A stretch of DNA of 7,822 bases, from the NCBI GenBank assembly GCA_018665505.1, contig JABJCS010000720.1:1-7822 (forward strand), given 5' to 3'. Origin of the DNA: Alphaproteobacteria bacterium (GTDB lineage: Bacteria; Pseudomonadota; Alphaproteobacteria; UBA8366). The notes under the pieces were generated by a model that worked only from the letters and a program-made list of their open reading frames with translations, was not told the origin of the DNA and did no database searches. The position numbers and the translations under genes are program-made. Shown here in pieces: positions 1 through 6,471 of the stretch. Numbering within the stretch: position 1 is the first letter of the stretch; every line of letters begins with the position of its first letter.

Positions 1-1923
1 CTGTATTGGCGTACGCCGGGGGATGCCGGTTTTCCGCCCCGCCCGATTTGGCAAGGTTCCGAGAATATCGCCGATGTCGCCGTAAAGTGGCCGGCACCAA
101 AGCGTTTTTCGATATTCGGTCTTGAGACGCTCGGCTATGTTGACGAAGTGATCTTGCCACTTACCGCCAAACTCGAACGGCGCGGCGAAGCCGTCATCCT
201 GAAGGCATCCGTCGATTATCTGACCTGTAACGATATTTGCATTCCCTATACCGCTGCGGTGGAACTACCGCTGGACGCCGGAACGGCGGCACCGTCGTCG
301 CTGGCCTATGATTTGGATCGCTACCGTGCGCAGGTTCCAGGTGATGGAGCGCGTCACGGCCTTGGGATTACTGGGGTGCAACTCGCGGCGGTTAGTGGGG
401 ACGTCACCGTAAATCTTGTCGCCACGTCGCTGGAGCCCTTTCTGGCACCTGACATCTACGTAGAAGGGCCAGAGGGATCATTCTTCGGCAAGCCCGAGGT
501 TGAACTATCGAATGATGGGCGGACCGCGCGGGTCGCGGTCAGGGGCGGCGGATTCGAGAAACCAGTGGCTGATGCGGGTGTGCCGCTCACATTGACCCTG
601 GTCGACGGTGCACGAATGTTGGAGACGGTTGCGGTTGGTCGGCCGGGTGGGACGTTTGGGCCCACGCGGACGGACGGCAACATGGCTTCGATCTGGCCGA
701 TACTGCTGTTCGCGTTGATTGGCGGCTTGATCCTCAATCTCATGCCGTGCGTGTTGCCGGTGCTTTCGCTGAAATTGTTGAGCGTTGTCAGCCATGGTGG
801 GCAAGACCCGGCGATTGTGCGGCGCGGATTCATTGCCTCTGCTGCAGGGATCATATTCTCGTTCTTGTTGATTGCCGCTGTGCTGATTGGTCTGCAATCC
901 GGTGGTGTCGCGATCGGGTGGGGAATTCAATTCCAGCAACCGGTCTTCCTGGTGGCGATGACATTGATCGTCACTTTATTCGCCTGCAATCTATTCGGAT
1001 TTTTCGAGATTATCTTACCAAGCGCCATTTCCGATCTCGCGGGGACGGCGGGTGACGGTCATTCGCTTGGCGGGCATTTTCTAACTGGTGCGTTCGCCAC
1101 CTTGCTGGCGACACCCTGCAGCGCTCCGTTTCTCGGGACAGCGGTGGGTTTTGCGCTCAGTCGGGGGCCGGTAGAAATTCTGATTATCTTTTTCGTCCTC
1201 GGTTTGGGATTGGCGTTGCCGTACCTGCTGGTCGCGGCACTGCCGGGACTGGCGACCCGATTGCCGAGGCCCGGAAATTGGATGGTGTGGCTACGCTATA
1301 TCCTCGGTTTCGCCTTGGTGGCGACAGCGGTTTGGCTGGTCACAGTTCTGTGGGCCCAGCTTGGTCAGGACGGCGCGTTGGCGATTGCCGGATTGACCAC
1401 ACTCATTGTGGCGCTTCTCGCCTTGAAGCGATTACCGAATTCACGCCTCGGACACCATGCCGGAAAGGTGTCGGTGCTGCTGGCCGTAGCGGCGTTGGTC
1501 GCGGGCGGTTTGACGACGAAGCCTGATTCCCCTGTGGCGCAAACAGACCCTTCAGCGGTCTGGCAGCCTTTCGATGAAGCTGAATTGGCGCGACTTGTCA
1601 GTGCTGGGAAGACGGTGCTCGTCGATGTGACGGCCGATTGGTGCCTGACGTGCCAGGTTAATAAAAAACTGGTTCTCGATACCGCACCGGTCGCCGATTG
1701 GCTGAAAGCGGACGAGACCGTCGCCATGCGGGCCGATTGGACCCGCCCAAACCCTAAGATTGCGGCCTATTTGGCGAGTTTCGGGCGCTATGGCATCCCC
1801 TTTAACGCCATATATGGGCCGCAAGCGCCGAAGGGCGTTGCTCTGCCGGAATTGCTGACCAGCGAGTTGGTCATCGAGGCCGCGCTAAAGGCAGATTCGA
1901 ACACGACATTGGCCCGCCGTTAA
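1..1923 (+). CDS. dsbD: DsbD/ScsB-family thiol:disulfide interchange protein, 5' end outside the window
   Basis: The frame is open from base 1, so the true start lies upstream; 640 residues are visible. The GTG at 148 is an internal valine, because the reading before it is already family-like (YWRTPGDAGFPP). The family carries electrons from cytosolic thioredoxin across the inner membrane to periplasmic thiol proteins. Three parts are visible, numbered from window codon 1. A periplasmic N-terminal domain has the pair C76-x3-C80 (CNDIC). A hydrophobic multi-span core from about 228 to 500 has C250 in MPCVLPV and C373 in TPCSAPF, the two membrane cysteines typical of DsbD. A C-terminal thioredoxin-like domain has C548-L-T-C551 after a VDVTADW strand. 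The CxxxC spacing resembles ScsB-type proteins more than E. coli DsbD, whose N-terminal pair is further apart. C329, inside a membrane segment, is an extra cysteine. The family is certain; the choice between ScsB and DsbD is inference. Confidence 0.93.
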   Translation: MYWRTPGDAGFPPRPIWQGSENIADVAVKWPAPKRFSIFGLETLGYVDEVILPLTAKLERRGEAVILKASVDYLTCNDICIPYTAAVELPLDAGTAAPSSLAYDLDRYRAQVPGDGARHGLGITGVQLAAVSGDVTVNLVATSLEPFLAPDIYVEGPEGSFFGKPEVELSNDGRTARVAVRGGGFEKPVADAGVPLTLTLVDGARMLETVAVGRPGGTFGPTRTDGNMASIWPILLFALIGGLILNLMPCVLPVLSLKLLSVVSHGGQDPAIVRRGFIASAAGIIFSFLLIAAVLIGLQSGGVAIGWGIQFQQPVFLVAMTLIVTLFACNLFGFFEIILPSAISDLAGTAGDGHSLGGHFLTGAFATLLATPCSAPFLGTAVGFALSRGPVEILIIFFVLGLGLALPYLLVAALPGLATRLPRPGNWMVWLRYILGFALVATAVWLVTVLWAQLGQDGALAIAGLTTLIVALLALKRLPNSRLGHHAGKVSVLLAVAALVAGGLTTKPDSPVAQTDPSAVWQPFDEAELARLVSAGKTVLVDVTADWCLTCQVNKKLVLDTAPVADWLKADETVAMRADWTRPNPKIAAYLASFGRYGIPFNAIYGPQAPKGVALPELLTSELVIEAALKADSNTTLARR

Positions 1924-1949
1924 GTGGTGTTCATCATCGCTGGACTTCG

Positions 1950-1978
1950 CTGAATTCGTGCTTATTTGAAGGTGTAAT
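1950..1978 (+). promoter_or_regulatory. weak candidate promoter for the peroxiredoxin gene
   Basis: TGTAAT at 1973-1978 matches five of six bases of a sigma70 -10 box. The hexamer 17 bases upstream, CTGAAT at 1950-1955, matches the -35 consensus at only three positions. Transcription would start near 1985, inside the left arm of the inverted repeat described next. The gene might instead be read through from the upstream reductase gene, since I see no terminator between them. This is a guess from sequence alone. Confidence 0.25.
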
Positions 1979-2026
1979 CATGTGGCCCCCAACGGTGCCG
2001 CATGACATTTTTTATTGGGGCACATG
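1979..2026. repeat. imperfect inverted repeat in front of the peroxiredoxin gene
   Basis: The left arm at 1979-1992 reads CATGTGGCCCCCAA and the right arm at 2015-2026 reads TTGGGGCACATG. They pair over 12 base pairs with a two-base bulge on the left, around a loop of 22 bases that contains a run of six T. The right arm ends where the Shine-Dalgarno region (GAAAGGA, 2026-2032) of the next gene begins. No T-run follows it, so it is not a normal terminator of the upstream gene. It could be a leader hairpin or a protein binding site; neither can be decided here. Confidence 0.5.
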
Positions 2027-2039
2027 AAAGGATTTCTCA

Positions 2040-2522
2040 ATGGCGATCAGTGTAGGCGATAAGGTTCCCTCGGCGACTCTTTATAAGATGGGTGCAGACG
2101 GTCCGGAAGCGGTGACAACGGACGATTACTGTGCAGGCCGCAAGGTCGTGATCTTCGGCGTGCCTGGCGCGTTTACGCCGACATGTTCGGCGCAACACGT
2201 ACCGGGATTTATGCAGAACGTTGATGCGTTGAAGGCCAAGGGTGTGGAGGCAATTGCCTGTGTTTCCGTCAATGATGCGTTCGTGATGGGTGCTTGGGCG
2301 AAGGATCAATCGACCGGCGATACCATCGATATGTTGGGTGACGGTAGCGGCGAGTTGGCCAAGGCCATGGATGTTGAGCTCGATCTCGGCTCGCGTGGCC
2401 TCGGTTTGCGGGGCAAGCGTTTCGCTCTGGTCGCCGAAGACGGTGTGGTCAAGCATTTGGCACTGCAAGACGGCGGCGAGCTGACGACGTCCAGCGCGGA
2501 AGAGACGCTCAAGGCGCTCTAA
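2040..2522 (+). CDS. Prx5-type peroxiredoxin (redoxin family)
   Basis: The 160-residue protein is full length for the family. It reduces hydrogen peroxide and organic hydroperoxides through a reactive cysteine. The peroxidatic residue is C49 in PGAFTPTCS, the signature of the Prx5/type II group. C74 (IACVSV) lies 25 residues further on, the same spacing as the second cysteine of plant type II peroxiredoxins, so a second redox cysteine is plausible. There is no signal peptide, so it should act in the cytosol, with glutaredoxin/glutathione or thioredoxin as likely reductants (family knowledge). The ATG start has GAAAGGA seven bases upstream. It lies 116 bases after the thiol:disulfide reductase gene and runs convergent with rnhA. 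The family is certain; the electron donor is not readable from sequence. Confidence 0.95.
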   Translation: MAISVGDKVPSATLYKMGADGPEAVTTDDYCAGRKVVIFGVPGAFTPTCSAQHVPGFMQNVDALKAKGVEAIACVSVNDAFVMGAWAKDQSTGDTIDMLGDGSGELAKAMDVELDLGSRGLGLRGKRFALVAEDGVVKHLALQDGGELTTSSAEETLKAL

Positions 2523-2549
2523 CTTGCGTTTTATATGAAAAGCAAAGAA

Positions 2550-2578
2550 AACGCCCTCGGACTCTGTCCGGGGGCGTT
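2550..2578. terminator. bidirectional rho-independent terminator between the peroxiredoxin gene and rnhA
   Basis: AACGCCCTCGGAC at 2550-2562 pairs with GTCCGGGGGCGTT at 2566-2578 over 13 base pairs (one G-U wobble as + strand RNA, one mismatch as - strand RNA) around the three-base loop TCT. On the minus strand the stem is followed by TTTCTTTGCTTTT, a good U-rich tail for ending rnhA transcripts. On the plus strand the tail is ATTCGTTGTTT, weaker but usable for the peroxiredoxin gene, which stops 27 bases before the stem. The position between two convergent genes fits a shared terminator. Confidence 0.85.
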
Positions 2579-2627
2579 ATTCGTTGTTTGCTGATTGTTC
2601 TAACGATCGTTGAACGTTTTGACCGGG

Positions 2628-3071
2628 TTAGTCGCGTTCCGGAATGCCGGCCCGCGCCAGCGCGTCGGCGCGTTCGTTCTCGACATGGCCCGAATGCCCT
2701 TTGACCCAAAACCATTCGACCTCATGTCCGACCAAGGCGTCGTCGAGCGCCTGCCAGAGGTCGACATTTTTCACCGGCTTCTTGGCAGCGGTCTTCCAAC
2801 CGTTGCGCTTCCAATTGACGATCCACTTGGTGATACCGTCTTTCACGTAGGTACTGTCCGTGTGGATATGGATCCGCATCGGCCGTGTCAGAGCTCGCAA
2901 TCCTTCGATGGCGGCCATCAATTCCATGCGGTTGTTGGTCGTCTCCAGCTCACCGCCCGACAATTCCTTCTCTGTGCCGTTGTAGCGCAGGACCAAACCC
3001 CAACCGCCTGGTCCCGGATTGCCGCTACAAGCGCCGTCGGTAAAAATTTCCACCGTCTTGGGTGTCGCCAT
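2628..3071 (-). CDS. rnhA: ribonuclease HI
   Basis: The 147-residue protein cuts the RNA strand of RNA-DNA hybrids, removing R-loops and primers. It begins with the family pattern [18 protein letters not shown]. The catalytic acids are all present: D12, E50 (NNRMELMAA), D72 (HTDSTYV) and D136 (ERADALA), with the helper histidine H126 in KGHSGH. Each sits two residues after its E. coli RNase HI counterpart (D10, E48, D70, D134, H124), so the length is normal and nothing is missing. The basic handle region [14 protein letters not shown] at 86-99 is also present. I chose the ATG at 3071 because it overlaps the thrB stop in TGATG and gives the normal N-terminus; a longer in-frame reading to 3185 only copies thrB sequence in another frame. 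It is probably translated by coupling to thrB. Confidence 0.97.
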   Translation of the reverse strand: MATPKTVEIFTDGACSGNPGPGGWGLVLRYNGTEKELSGGELETTNNRMELMAAIEGLRALTRPMRIHIHTDSTYVKDGITKWIVNWKRNGWKTAAKKPVKNVDLWQALDDALVGHEVEWFWVKGHSGHVENERADALARAGIPERD

Positions 3072-4033
3072 CAGTCTATTCCGTATTCGCCGGGTGTGGT
3101 CACCCGTTGATGAAACTGCAGGATTGAAAGGTATTCGCGGGGATCTTTCGGTTTCACGAATGCACCTTCGGGATGGTTCAGCCAATCGTACAACCGGGTC
3201 AGCAGAAACCGAATGGCCGCACCTCGAGCAATGGTCGGCAAGGCCGCGATTTCCGCATCTGATGTGCTGCGTTCCCGGCGGTAGGCGGCGAGCATGCGCC
3301 GCGCCTTGGTAACGTTGAAACTGTTGTCGCGCTCAAAACACCAAGCGTTCAAGCAAATCGCCAGGTCGTAGACCAGGAAATCGTTGCAGGCGAAATAAAA
3401 GTCGATCAGCCCTGAAAGTTTGTCGCCGAGGAAAAACACATTGTCCGGGAACAAATCCGCATGGCAAACACCTTCCGGCAGATTGTCTGGCCAATTCGCC
3501 TCGAGGAAATCGAGCTCTTTCGATAGGATTTCGGCGAGTCCTGGTATGACTTCATCCGCTCGTGCGGCCGACGCATTGAATAGCGGCCGCCAGGCGTCGA
3601 CCGATAGTCCGTTCGGGCGCGACATATCGAAATCGGCGCCCGCATTGTGAAATCGCGCTAGTGCGGTCCCGACTTCCGCGCAATGGCCCACTTGCATCCG
3701 TTTTGGTGACATACCGTTCAAGAACGTGATAATCGCCGCCGGACGGTCGCAGAGCGTCCGCAAGGCTTTACCGTCTCGTCCGTGCAGCGGCGTTGGGCTC
3801 GGGATACCGGCCTCGGCCAGGAATTCCATCAAATTCAAAAAGAAAGGCAGATCACTCGCCGAAACGCGTTTTTCGTAGAGGGTGAGAATGAATTGGCCTC
3901 GGTCGGTTTGCATCAGATAGTTGGTGTTCTCCACGCCTTCCGCGATGCCTTTGCAGGAGAGAAGACCGCCGATGTCGTAGGTGGCGACGAAGGCTGCCAA
4001 ATCCTCGTCCGATACTTCGGTATAAACGGCCAT
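3071..4033 (-). CDS. thrB: homoserine kinase, choline-kinase-fold (ThrB) type
   Basis: The 320-residue protein has the normal length for the alphaproteobacterial and pseudomonad ThrB family, which phosphorylates homoserine with ATP in threonine synthesis and is unrelated to the GHMP-fold enzyme of E. coli. Visible kinase elements are a nucleotide-loop region around 29-45 ([12 protein letters not shown]), the catalytic loop H191-A-D193-LFPDN198, and the metal-binding aspartate D211 in GLIDFYFAC. The C-terminal helical part is complete. I chose the ATG at 4033, with AGGA just upstream, because the protein then starts like the family ([12 protein letters not shown]); the frame stays open to 4282, but that extension is low in family features and runs into the divergent gene. 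It is followed directly by rnhA. In related genomes ispH often precedes thrB; here a divergent CDGSH gene does. The 170-base gap to that gene must hold both promoters, but I see no convincing boxes. Confidence 0.95.
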   Translation of the reverse strand: MAVYTEVSDEDLAAFVATYDIGGLLSCKGIAEGVENTNYLMQTDRGQFILTLYEKRVSASDLPFFLNLMEFLAEAGIPSPTPLHGRDGKALRTLCDRPAAIITFLNGMSPKRMQVGHCAEVGTALARFHNAGADFDMSRPNGLSVDAWRPLFNASAARADEVIPGLAEILSKELDFLEANWPDNLPEGVCHADLFPDNVFFLGDKLSGLIDFYFACNDFLVYDLAICLNAWCFERDNSFNVTKARRMLAAYRRERSTSDAEIAALPTIARGAAIRFLLTRLYDWLNHPEGAFVKPKDPREYLSILQFHQRVTTPGEYGID

Positions 4034-4203
4034 TTTCCTGGGGTCTGCCCTGCTCGATAAAGTTTGTGGACTTACAGCGGCGCCCCGCTTGTCGTGGTCC
4101 GATGGGTCTCCTAATATCCCGCCAATCGATACCGCCCGAGGGACGACACGATACCGTGGTTCGCCTCGGCATATAGCGTAGCAATCAGGGAAGGGAAAGA
4201 CCC

Positions 4204-4443
4204 ATGGCCGATCCGGTAATAGCGCAGAAGGCGCCTTTTGGTGTCGATGTCGAAGAGGGTAAGAATTATTGGTGGTGTTCATGCGGTCTCAGCAAGGAAC
4301 AACCCTTTTGCGACGGCAGCCATAAAGGCACTGGATTGGAGCCGATGAAATATAGTGCCGAGAAATCGGCCACCGTTTATTTTTGCGGTTGCAAGAACAC
4401 GAAGGGCTCGCCGCTCTGCGACGGAACCCATTCCAAACTGTGA
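4204..4443 (+). CDS. tandem CDGSH iron-sulfur domain protein (CISD3-like)
   Basis: This 79-residue cytosolic protein consists almost only of two CDGSH motifs, each binding a 2Fe-2S cluster by three cysteines and one histidine. The first set is C25, C27, C36 and H40 (WCSCG, then FCDGSH). The second is C61, C63, C72 and H76 (FCGC, then LCDGTH). Both have the family spacing CxC-x8-C-x3-H, so both sites look intact. Two motifs in one short chain match the human CISD3/Miner2 type rather than single-motif mitoNEET. There is no membrane anchor. A strong ribosome binding stretch, GGGAAGGGAAAG, ends five bases before the ATG. Family members are linked to electron transfer or iron-sulfur handling, but the bacterial role is poorly known. 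Its stop codon overlaps the start of the next gene, so the two are probably co-translated. Confidence 0.93.
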   Translation: MADPVIAQKAPFGVDVEEGKNYWWCSCGLSKEQPFCDGSHKGTGLEPMKYSAEKSATVYFCGCKNTKGSPLCDGTHSKL

Positions 4444-5000
4444 GGCAAACCGGCATTTCAACGCGATTGCGGTCCTTGGCGGTTCTGGCGGGCTTGGCGA
4501 TCATCTTAGCGGGCTGCGCAGAGGATAGCCTCTTTGGTGGTGGCGGAGAATTGTCCGGACTGGCTTGTCCGCAGGTGGCGATCTTGGAAGCACCGGGCGA
4601 GCTGACGCGGTTCTCCGGCGGCAAGATAGGTAAAATTACCGACGTACTCTTCCAAGCGAAAATGGAGGTGAGGCAGGCATATTGCGATATCGAGGATAAG
4701 TCGATTTTCGTCACAGCGGATGCCATGCTCGGCGTGATCCGTGGGCCGGCCGAGACCACTGGAGAGGTTAAATTCTCTTTTTTTGTCGCGATATTAAACG
4801 GCCAAAAAGAGGTTATTTTGCGCGAAACTTTTCCGATTGTCGTGAAGTTTGAGGGGCCGAAACGGAAGATTCTATTCGAAGATACCGTTTCTGTTGAAAT
4901 CGATCGGAAAGAAAATATCGATCCGGCGACGTACACGGTCTATGCCGGATTCGAGATGACGCCCGAAGAGCTGGAATTCAATCGCCGACGCCTGCGTTAG
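4440..5000 (+). CDS. conserved-looking lipoprotein of unknown function
   Basis: I do not recognise a function. From the GTG at 4440 the protein has 186 residues. Its N-terminus is a lipoprotein signal: basic residues R9 and R11, a hydrophobic stretch at 12-24, and the lipobox L23-A-G-C26. Alanine follows the cysteine, so there is no aspartate inner-membrane retention signal and the outer membrane is the likelier site. Two more cysteines, C43 (LACPQV) and C81 (AYCDIE), could form a disulfide in the periplasm. The rest alternates hydrophobic and polar stretches, suggesting a beta-rich fold with no further membrane segment. The GTG overlaps the CDGSH stop as GTGA, pointing to translational coupling; no good Shine-Dalgarno sequence is seen. 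A TTG at 4383 would add 19 residues that spoil the signal peptide, and a TTG at 4467 is a possible shorter start. The gene ends 14 bases before a candidate promoter for the glycine operon. Confidence 0.8.
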   Translation: MRQTGISTRLRSLAVLAGLAIILAGCAEDSLFGGGGELSGLACPQVAILEAPGELTRFSGGKIGKITDVLFQAKMEVRQAYCDIEDKSIFVTADAMLGVIRGPAETTGEVKFSFFVAILNGQKEVILRETFPIVVKFEGPKRKILFEDTVSVEIDRKENIDPATYTVYAGFEMTPEELEFNRRRLR

Positions 5001-5014
5001 GGCTACCTGCTTTG

Positions 5015-5042
5015 TTGACATTCGCTCCGGCTCTTGTAGCCT
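5015..5042 (+). promoter_or_regulatory. candidate sigma70 promoter of the glycine cleavage operon
   Basis: TTGACA at 5015-5020 is a perfect -35 box. After a 16-base spacer comes TAGCCT at 5037-5042, a weak -10 box with three of six matches. Transcription would begin near 5049, giving a leader of about 270 bases that contains both glycine aptamers in full. The position directly upstream of the riboswitch supports the call; the weak -10 lowers confidence. Confidence 0.55.
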
Positions 5043-5088
5043 AACACGTGTCGGCGGGATATCGTCGGCAATATGCCCATCGACCCTT

Positions 5089-5181
5089 GTGGGAGAGACC
5101 CGCGTATTGCGCGGGCGCCGAAGGAGCAACCGCCCCGGAATCTCTCAGGCAAATGGACCGTAAGGGGAGGGCACTCTGGAA
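5089..5181 (+). promoter_or_regulatory. glycine riboswitch, first aptamer
   Basis: The stretch carries the landmarks of the glycine aptamer in the right order: GGGAGAG at 5091-5097, the core GCCGAAGGAGCAA at 5117-5129, ATCTCTCAGGCAAA at 5140-5153, GGACCG at 5155-5160 and ACTCTGGA at 5173-5180. AGAG near the start can pair with CTCT near the end to close the domain. Between the landmarks, CCCGCG (5099-5104) and CGCGGG (5110-5115) form a perfect six-pair hairpin, and CCG/CGG (5130-5132, 5136-5138) forms the small stem expected between the two core motifs. It directly precedes a second aptamer and the gcvT gene, the classical target. Boundaries are approximate. Confidence 0.95.
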
Positions 5182-5266
5182 AGCGGCCGTGGCGACAACC
5201 TGCGGCTCACCGAAGGTGTAAGCCGTCTCGACGGTGACACTCTCAGGTTCCACGACAGAGCGGGGA
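5182..5266 (+). promoter_or_regulatory. glycine riboswitch, second aptamer
   Basis: The second domain repeats the landmarks with different helices: CACCGAAGGTGTAAG at 5208-5222, ACACTCTCAGGTT at 5237-5249 and GACAGAGCGGGG at 5254-5265. GCCG (5186-5189) can pair with CGGC (5203-5206), and CCGT/ACGG (5223-5226, 5231-5234) forms a stem around a four-base loop between the core motifs. Only a short linker separates it from the first aptamer, the tandem arrangement known for this class. The spacer after CTCTCAGG reads TTCCAC rather than the commoner A-rich stretch, a small deviation. The class usually switches genes on when glycine is plentiful; polarity here is not visible. Boundaries are approximate. 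Confidence 0.92.
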
Positions 5267-5320
5267 GGTATCGTCCCAAGGTAGGGGCGAACCTCAGCCG
5301 CGCGATGTCGGAGGGACCGA
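5267..5320 (+). promoter_or_regulatory. riboswitch expression platform and gcvT ribosome binding site
   Basis: GGAGGG at 5310-5315 is a strong Shine-Dalgarno sequence five bases before the gcvT ATG. There is no GC-rich hairpin with a U-run here, so control of translation is likelier than transcription termination. Two upstream segments could mask the site: CCTC at 5292-5295 pairs with GAGG at 5311-5314, and GTCCC at 5273-5277 pairs with GGGAC at 5313-5317. Both segments also have competing partners near the end of the second aptamer, GAGGT at 5265-5269 and GGGA at 5263-5266. The switching model is inference. Confidence 0.6.
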
Positions 5321-6454
5321 ATGAACAAAGACTCCCAGACGAAAGACGAGCTGACGGATGTTCAGCACACCCCGCTGCACGCCTTGCATCAGGAGTTGGG
5401 CGGGAAATTAGTGCCCTTTGCGGGATTCGAAATGCCCGTCCAATACCCGTTGGGCATCCTCAAGGAACACCTGCACACGCGTGCCGCCGCTGGATTGTTC
5501 GATGTCTCGCATATGGGGCAGGCGGAACTGCGGGGCGACGGTGCCGCAGCACTGATCGAGACATTGGTGCCCGGGGATATCTGTGGACTCGCGTCTGGAA
5601 CCACGCGCTATACCCAACTCACGAATGACCGGGGTGGAATCCTCGACGATTTGATGGTGACGAACGGGGGCGACCGCCTGTTGTTGGTCGTCAACGCCGC
5701 GTGCAAGGCCGAGGACATAGCGCATATCCGTGAGGCCTTGCCGTCCGAAATCGAGCTTGTCGAGCTCCCCGACCGCGCCTTGATCGCTATACAGGGGCCA
5801 GCGGCCGCATCGCTCTTGGAGACGGTCGGCCAGGGAGAGCTCTCTAAGATGCCGTTCATGTCTTATACCGAATGTGTCGTCGCCGACGTTGAATGCCGAG
5901 TATGGCGTTCCGGCTATACCGGTGAGGACGGCTATGAAATTTCTTGTGTGTCGAGCGATGCCGAAGAATTAGCTCGGCGGCTGTTGGCACTGGACGCCGT
6001 CGAGCCCATCGGGTTAGGCGCGCGGGATTCATTGCGCCTCGAGGCGGGGCTTTGTCTCTATGGGCACGATATCGATCAGACAACGACGCCGGTAGAGGCC
6101 GGGCTTCTATGGTCGGTCGGCAAACGTCGGCGTACTGAGGGCGGATTTCCAGGTGCTGCAATCGTCCAGCAACAAATCGCCGATGGCGTGACCCGGCGCC
6201 GTGTCGGGATCAAGCCGGAAGGTCGGGCGCCCATGCGCGAACATACCAAACTGTTCGATAGCGAGGGCAGGCCGATCGGTGAGGTTACCAGTGGCGGGTT
6301 TGGTCCGAGCGTCGGCGGACCCGTTGCGATGGGATATGTGGAGACACGATGCGCCAAAGCCGATACGCCGATTACGGCGGAGGTGCGGGGCAAGATGCAT
6401 GACGCGACGGTGGTTCGCCTGCCGTTCGTCGAACAGCATTATTACCGAGGTTAA
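5321..6454 (+). CDS. gcvT: glycine cleavage system T protein (aminomethyltransferase)
   Basis: The 377-residue protein is full length. It takes the aminomethyl group from lipoylated H protein, releases ammonia and forms 5,10-methylene-tetrahydrofolate. Signatures in order: [14 protein letters not shown] at 30-43, the GLFDVSHMG block at 58-66, [11 protein letters not shown] at 101-111 with the acidic pair D109-D110 (the region of the family's catalytic aspartate), [12 protein letters not shown] at 197-208, and [19 protein letters not shown] at 232-250. The C-terminal barrel domain includes [13 protein letters not shown] at 320-332. All expected blocks are present without a frameshift. The ATG at 5321 has a strong GGAGGG five bases upstream; the first 16 residues are polar and poorly conserved, which is common here. 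It is the first gene of the riboswitch-controlled operon, with gcvH 17 bases downstream. Confidence 0.97.
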   Translation: MNKDSQTKDELTDVQHTPLHALHQELGGKLVPFAGFEMPVQYPLGILKEHLHTRAAAGLFDVSHMGQAELRGDGAAALIETLVPGDICGLASGTTRYTQLTNDRGGILDDLMVTNGGDRLLLVVNAACKAEDIAHIREALPSEIELVELPDRALIAIQGPAAASLLETVGQGELSKMPFMSYTECVVADVECRVWRSGYTGEDGYEISCVSSDAEELARRLLALDAVEPIGLGARDSLRLEAGLCLYGHDIDQTTTPVEAGLLWSVGKRRRTEGGFPGAAIVQQQIADGVTRRRVGIKPEGRAPMREHTKLFDSEGRPIGEVTSGGFGPSVGGPVAMGYVETRCAKADTPITAEVRGKMHDATVVRLPFVEQHYYRG

Positions 6455-6471
6455 TCAGGGGAGAGGCAATC

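Noticed and set aside
148..150. GTG as the start of the thiol:disulfide reductase
   Set aside because: The frame continues upstream to base 1 with recognisable family sequence, so the gene is cut by the window edge.
505..939. Minus-strand open frame of 144 codons opposite the thiol:disulfide reductase
   Set aside because: Composition is that of a reversed coding strand (many R, H, Q), and the plus frame has clear DsbD motifs across the same bases.
1979..2026. Inverted repeat as a terminator of the reductase gene
   Set aside because: The loop is 22 bases long, the stem is bulged and no T-run follows it; it is kept only as a repeat of unknown role.
3072..3185. N-terminal extension of RNase HI to 3185
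   Set aside because: The extra 38 codons only re-read the end of thrB in another frame; the ATG at 3071 gives the standard protein.
4034..4282. N-terminal extension of homoserine kinase to 4282
   Set aside because: It would add 83 residues with no family similarity and overlap the divergent CDGSH gene; the start at 4033 gives the normal family N-terminus and length.
4383..4439. TTG start giving a longer lipoprotein
   Set aside because: It would place 19 polar residues before the signal peptide and overlap deeply with the CDGSH gene; the GTG at 4440 gives a proper lipoprotein signal and a stop-start overlap.
4289..4936. Open reading frame of 215 codons on the minus strand
   Set aside because: It lies opposite the CDGSH and lipoprotein genes, is serine/arginine/proline-rich without family motifs, and has no ribosome site; the plus-strand genes explain the region.
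5041..5328. Minus-strand open frame across the gcvT leader
   Set aside because: It has no motifs or ribosome site, and the region is fully explained by the two glycine aptamers.
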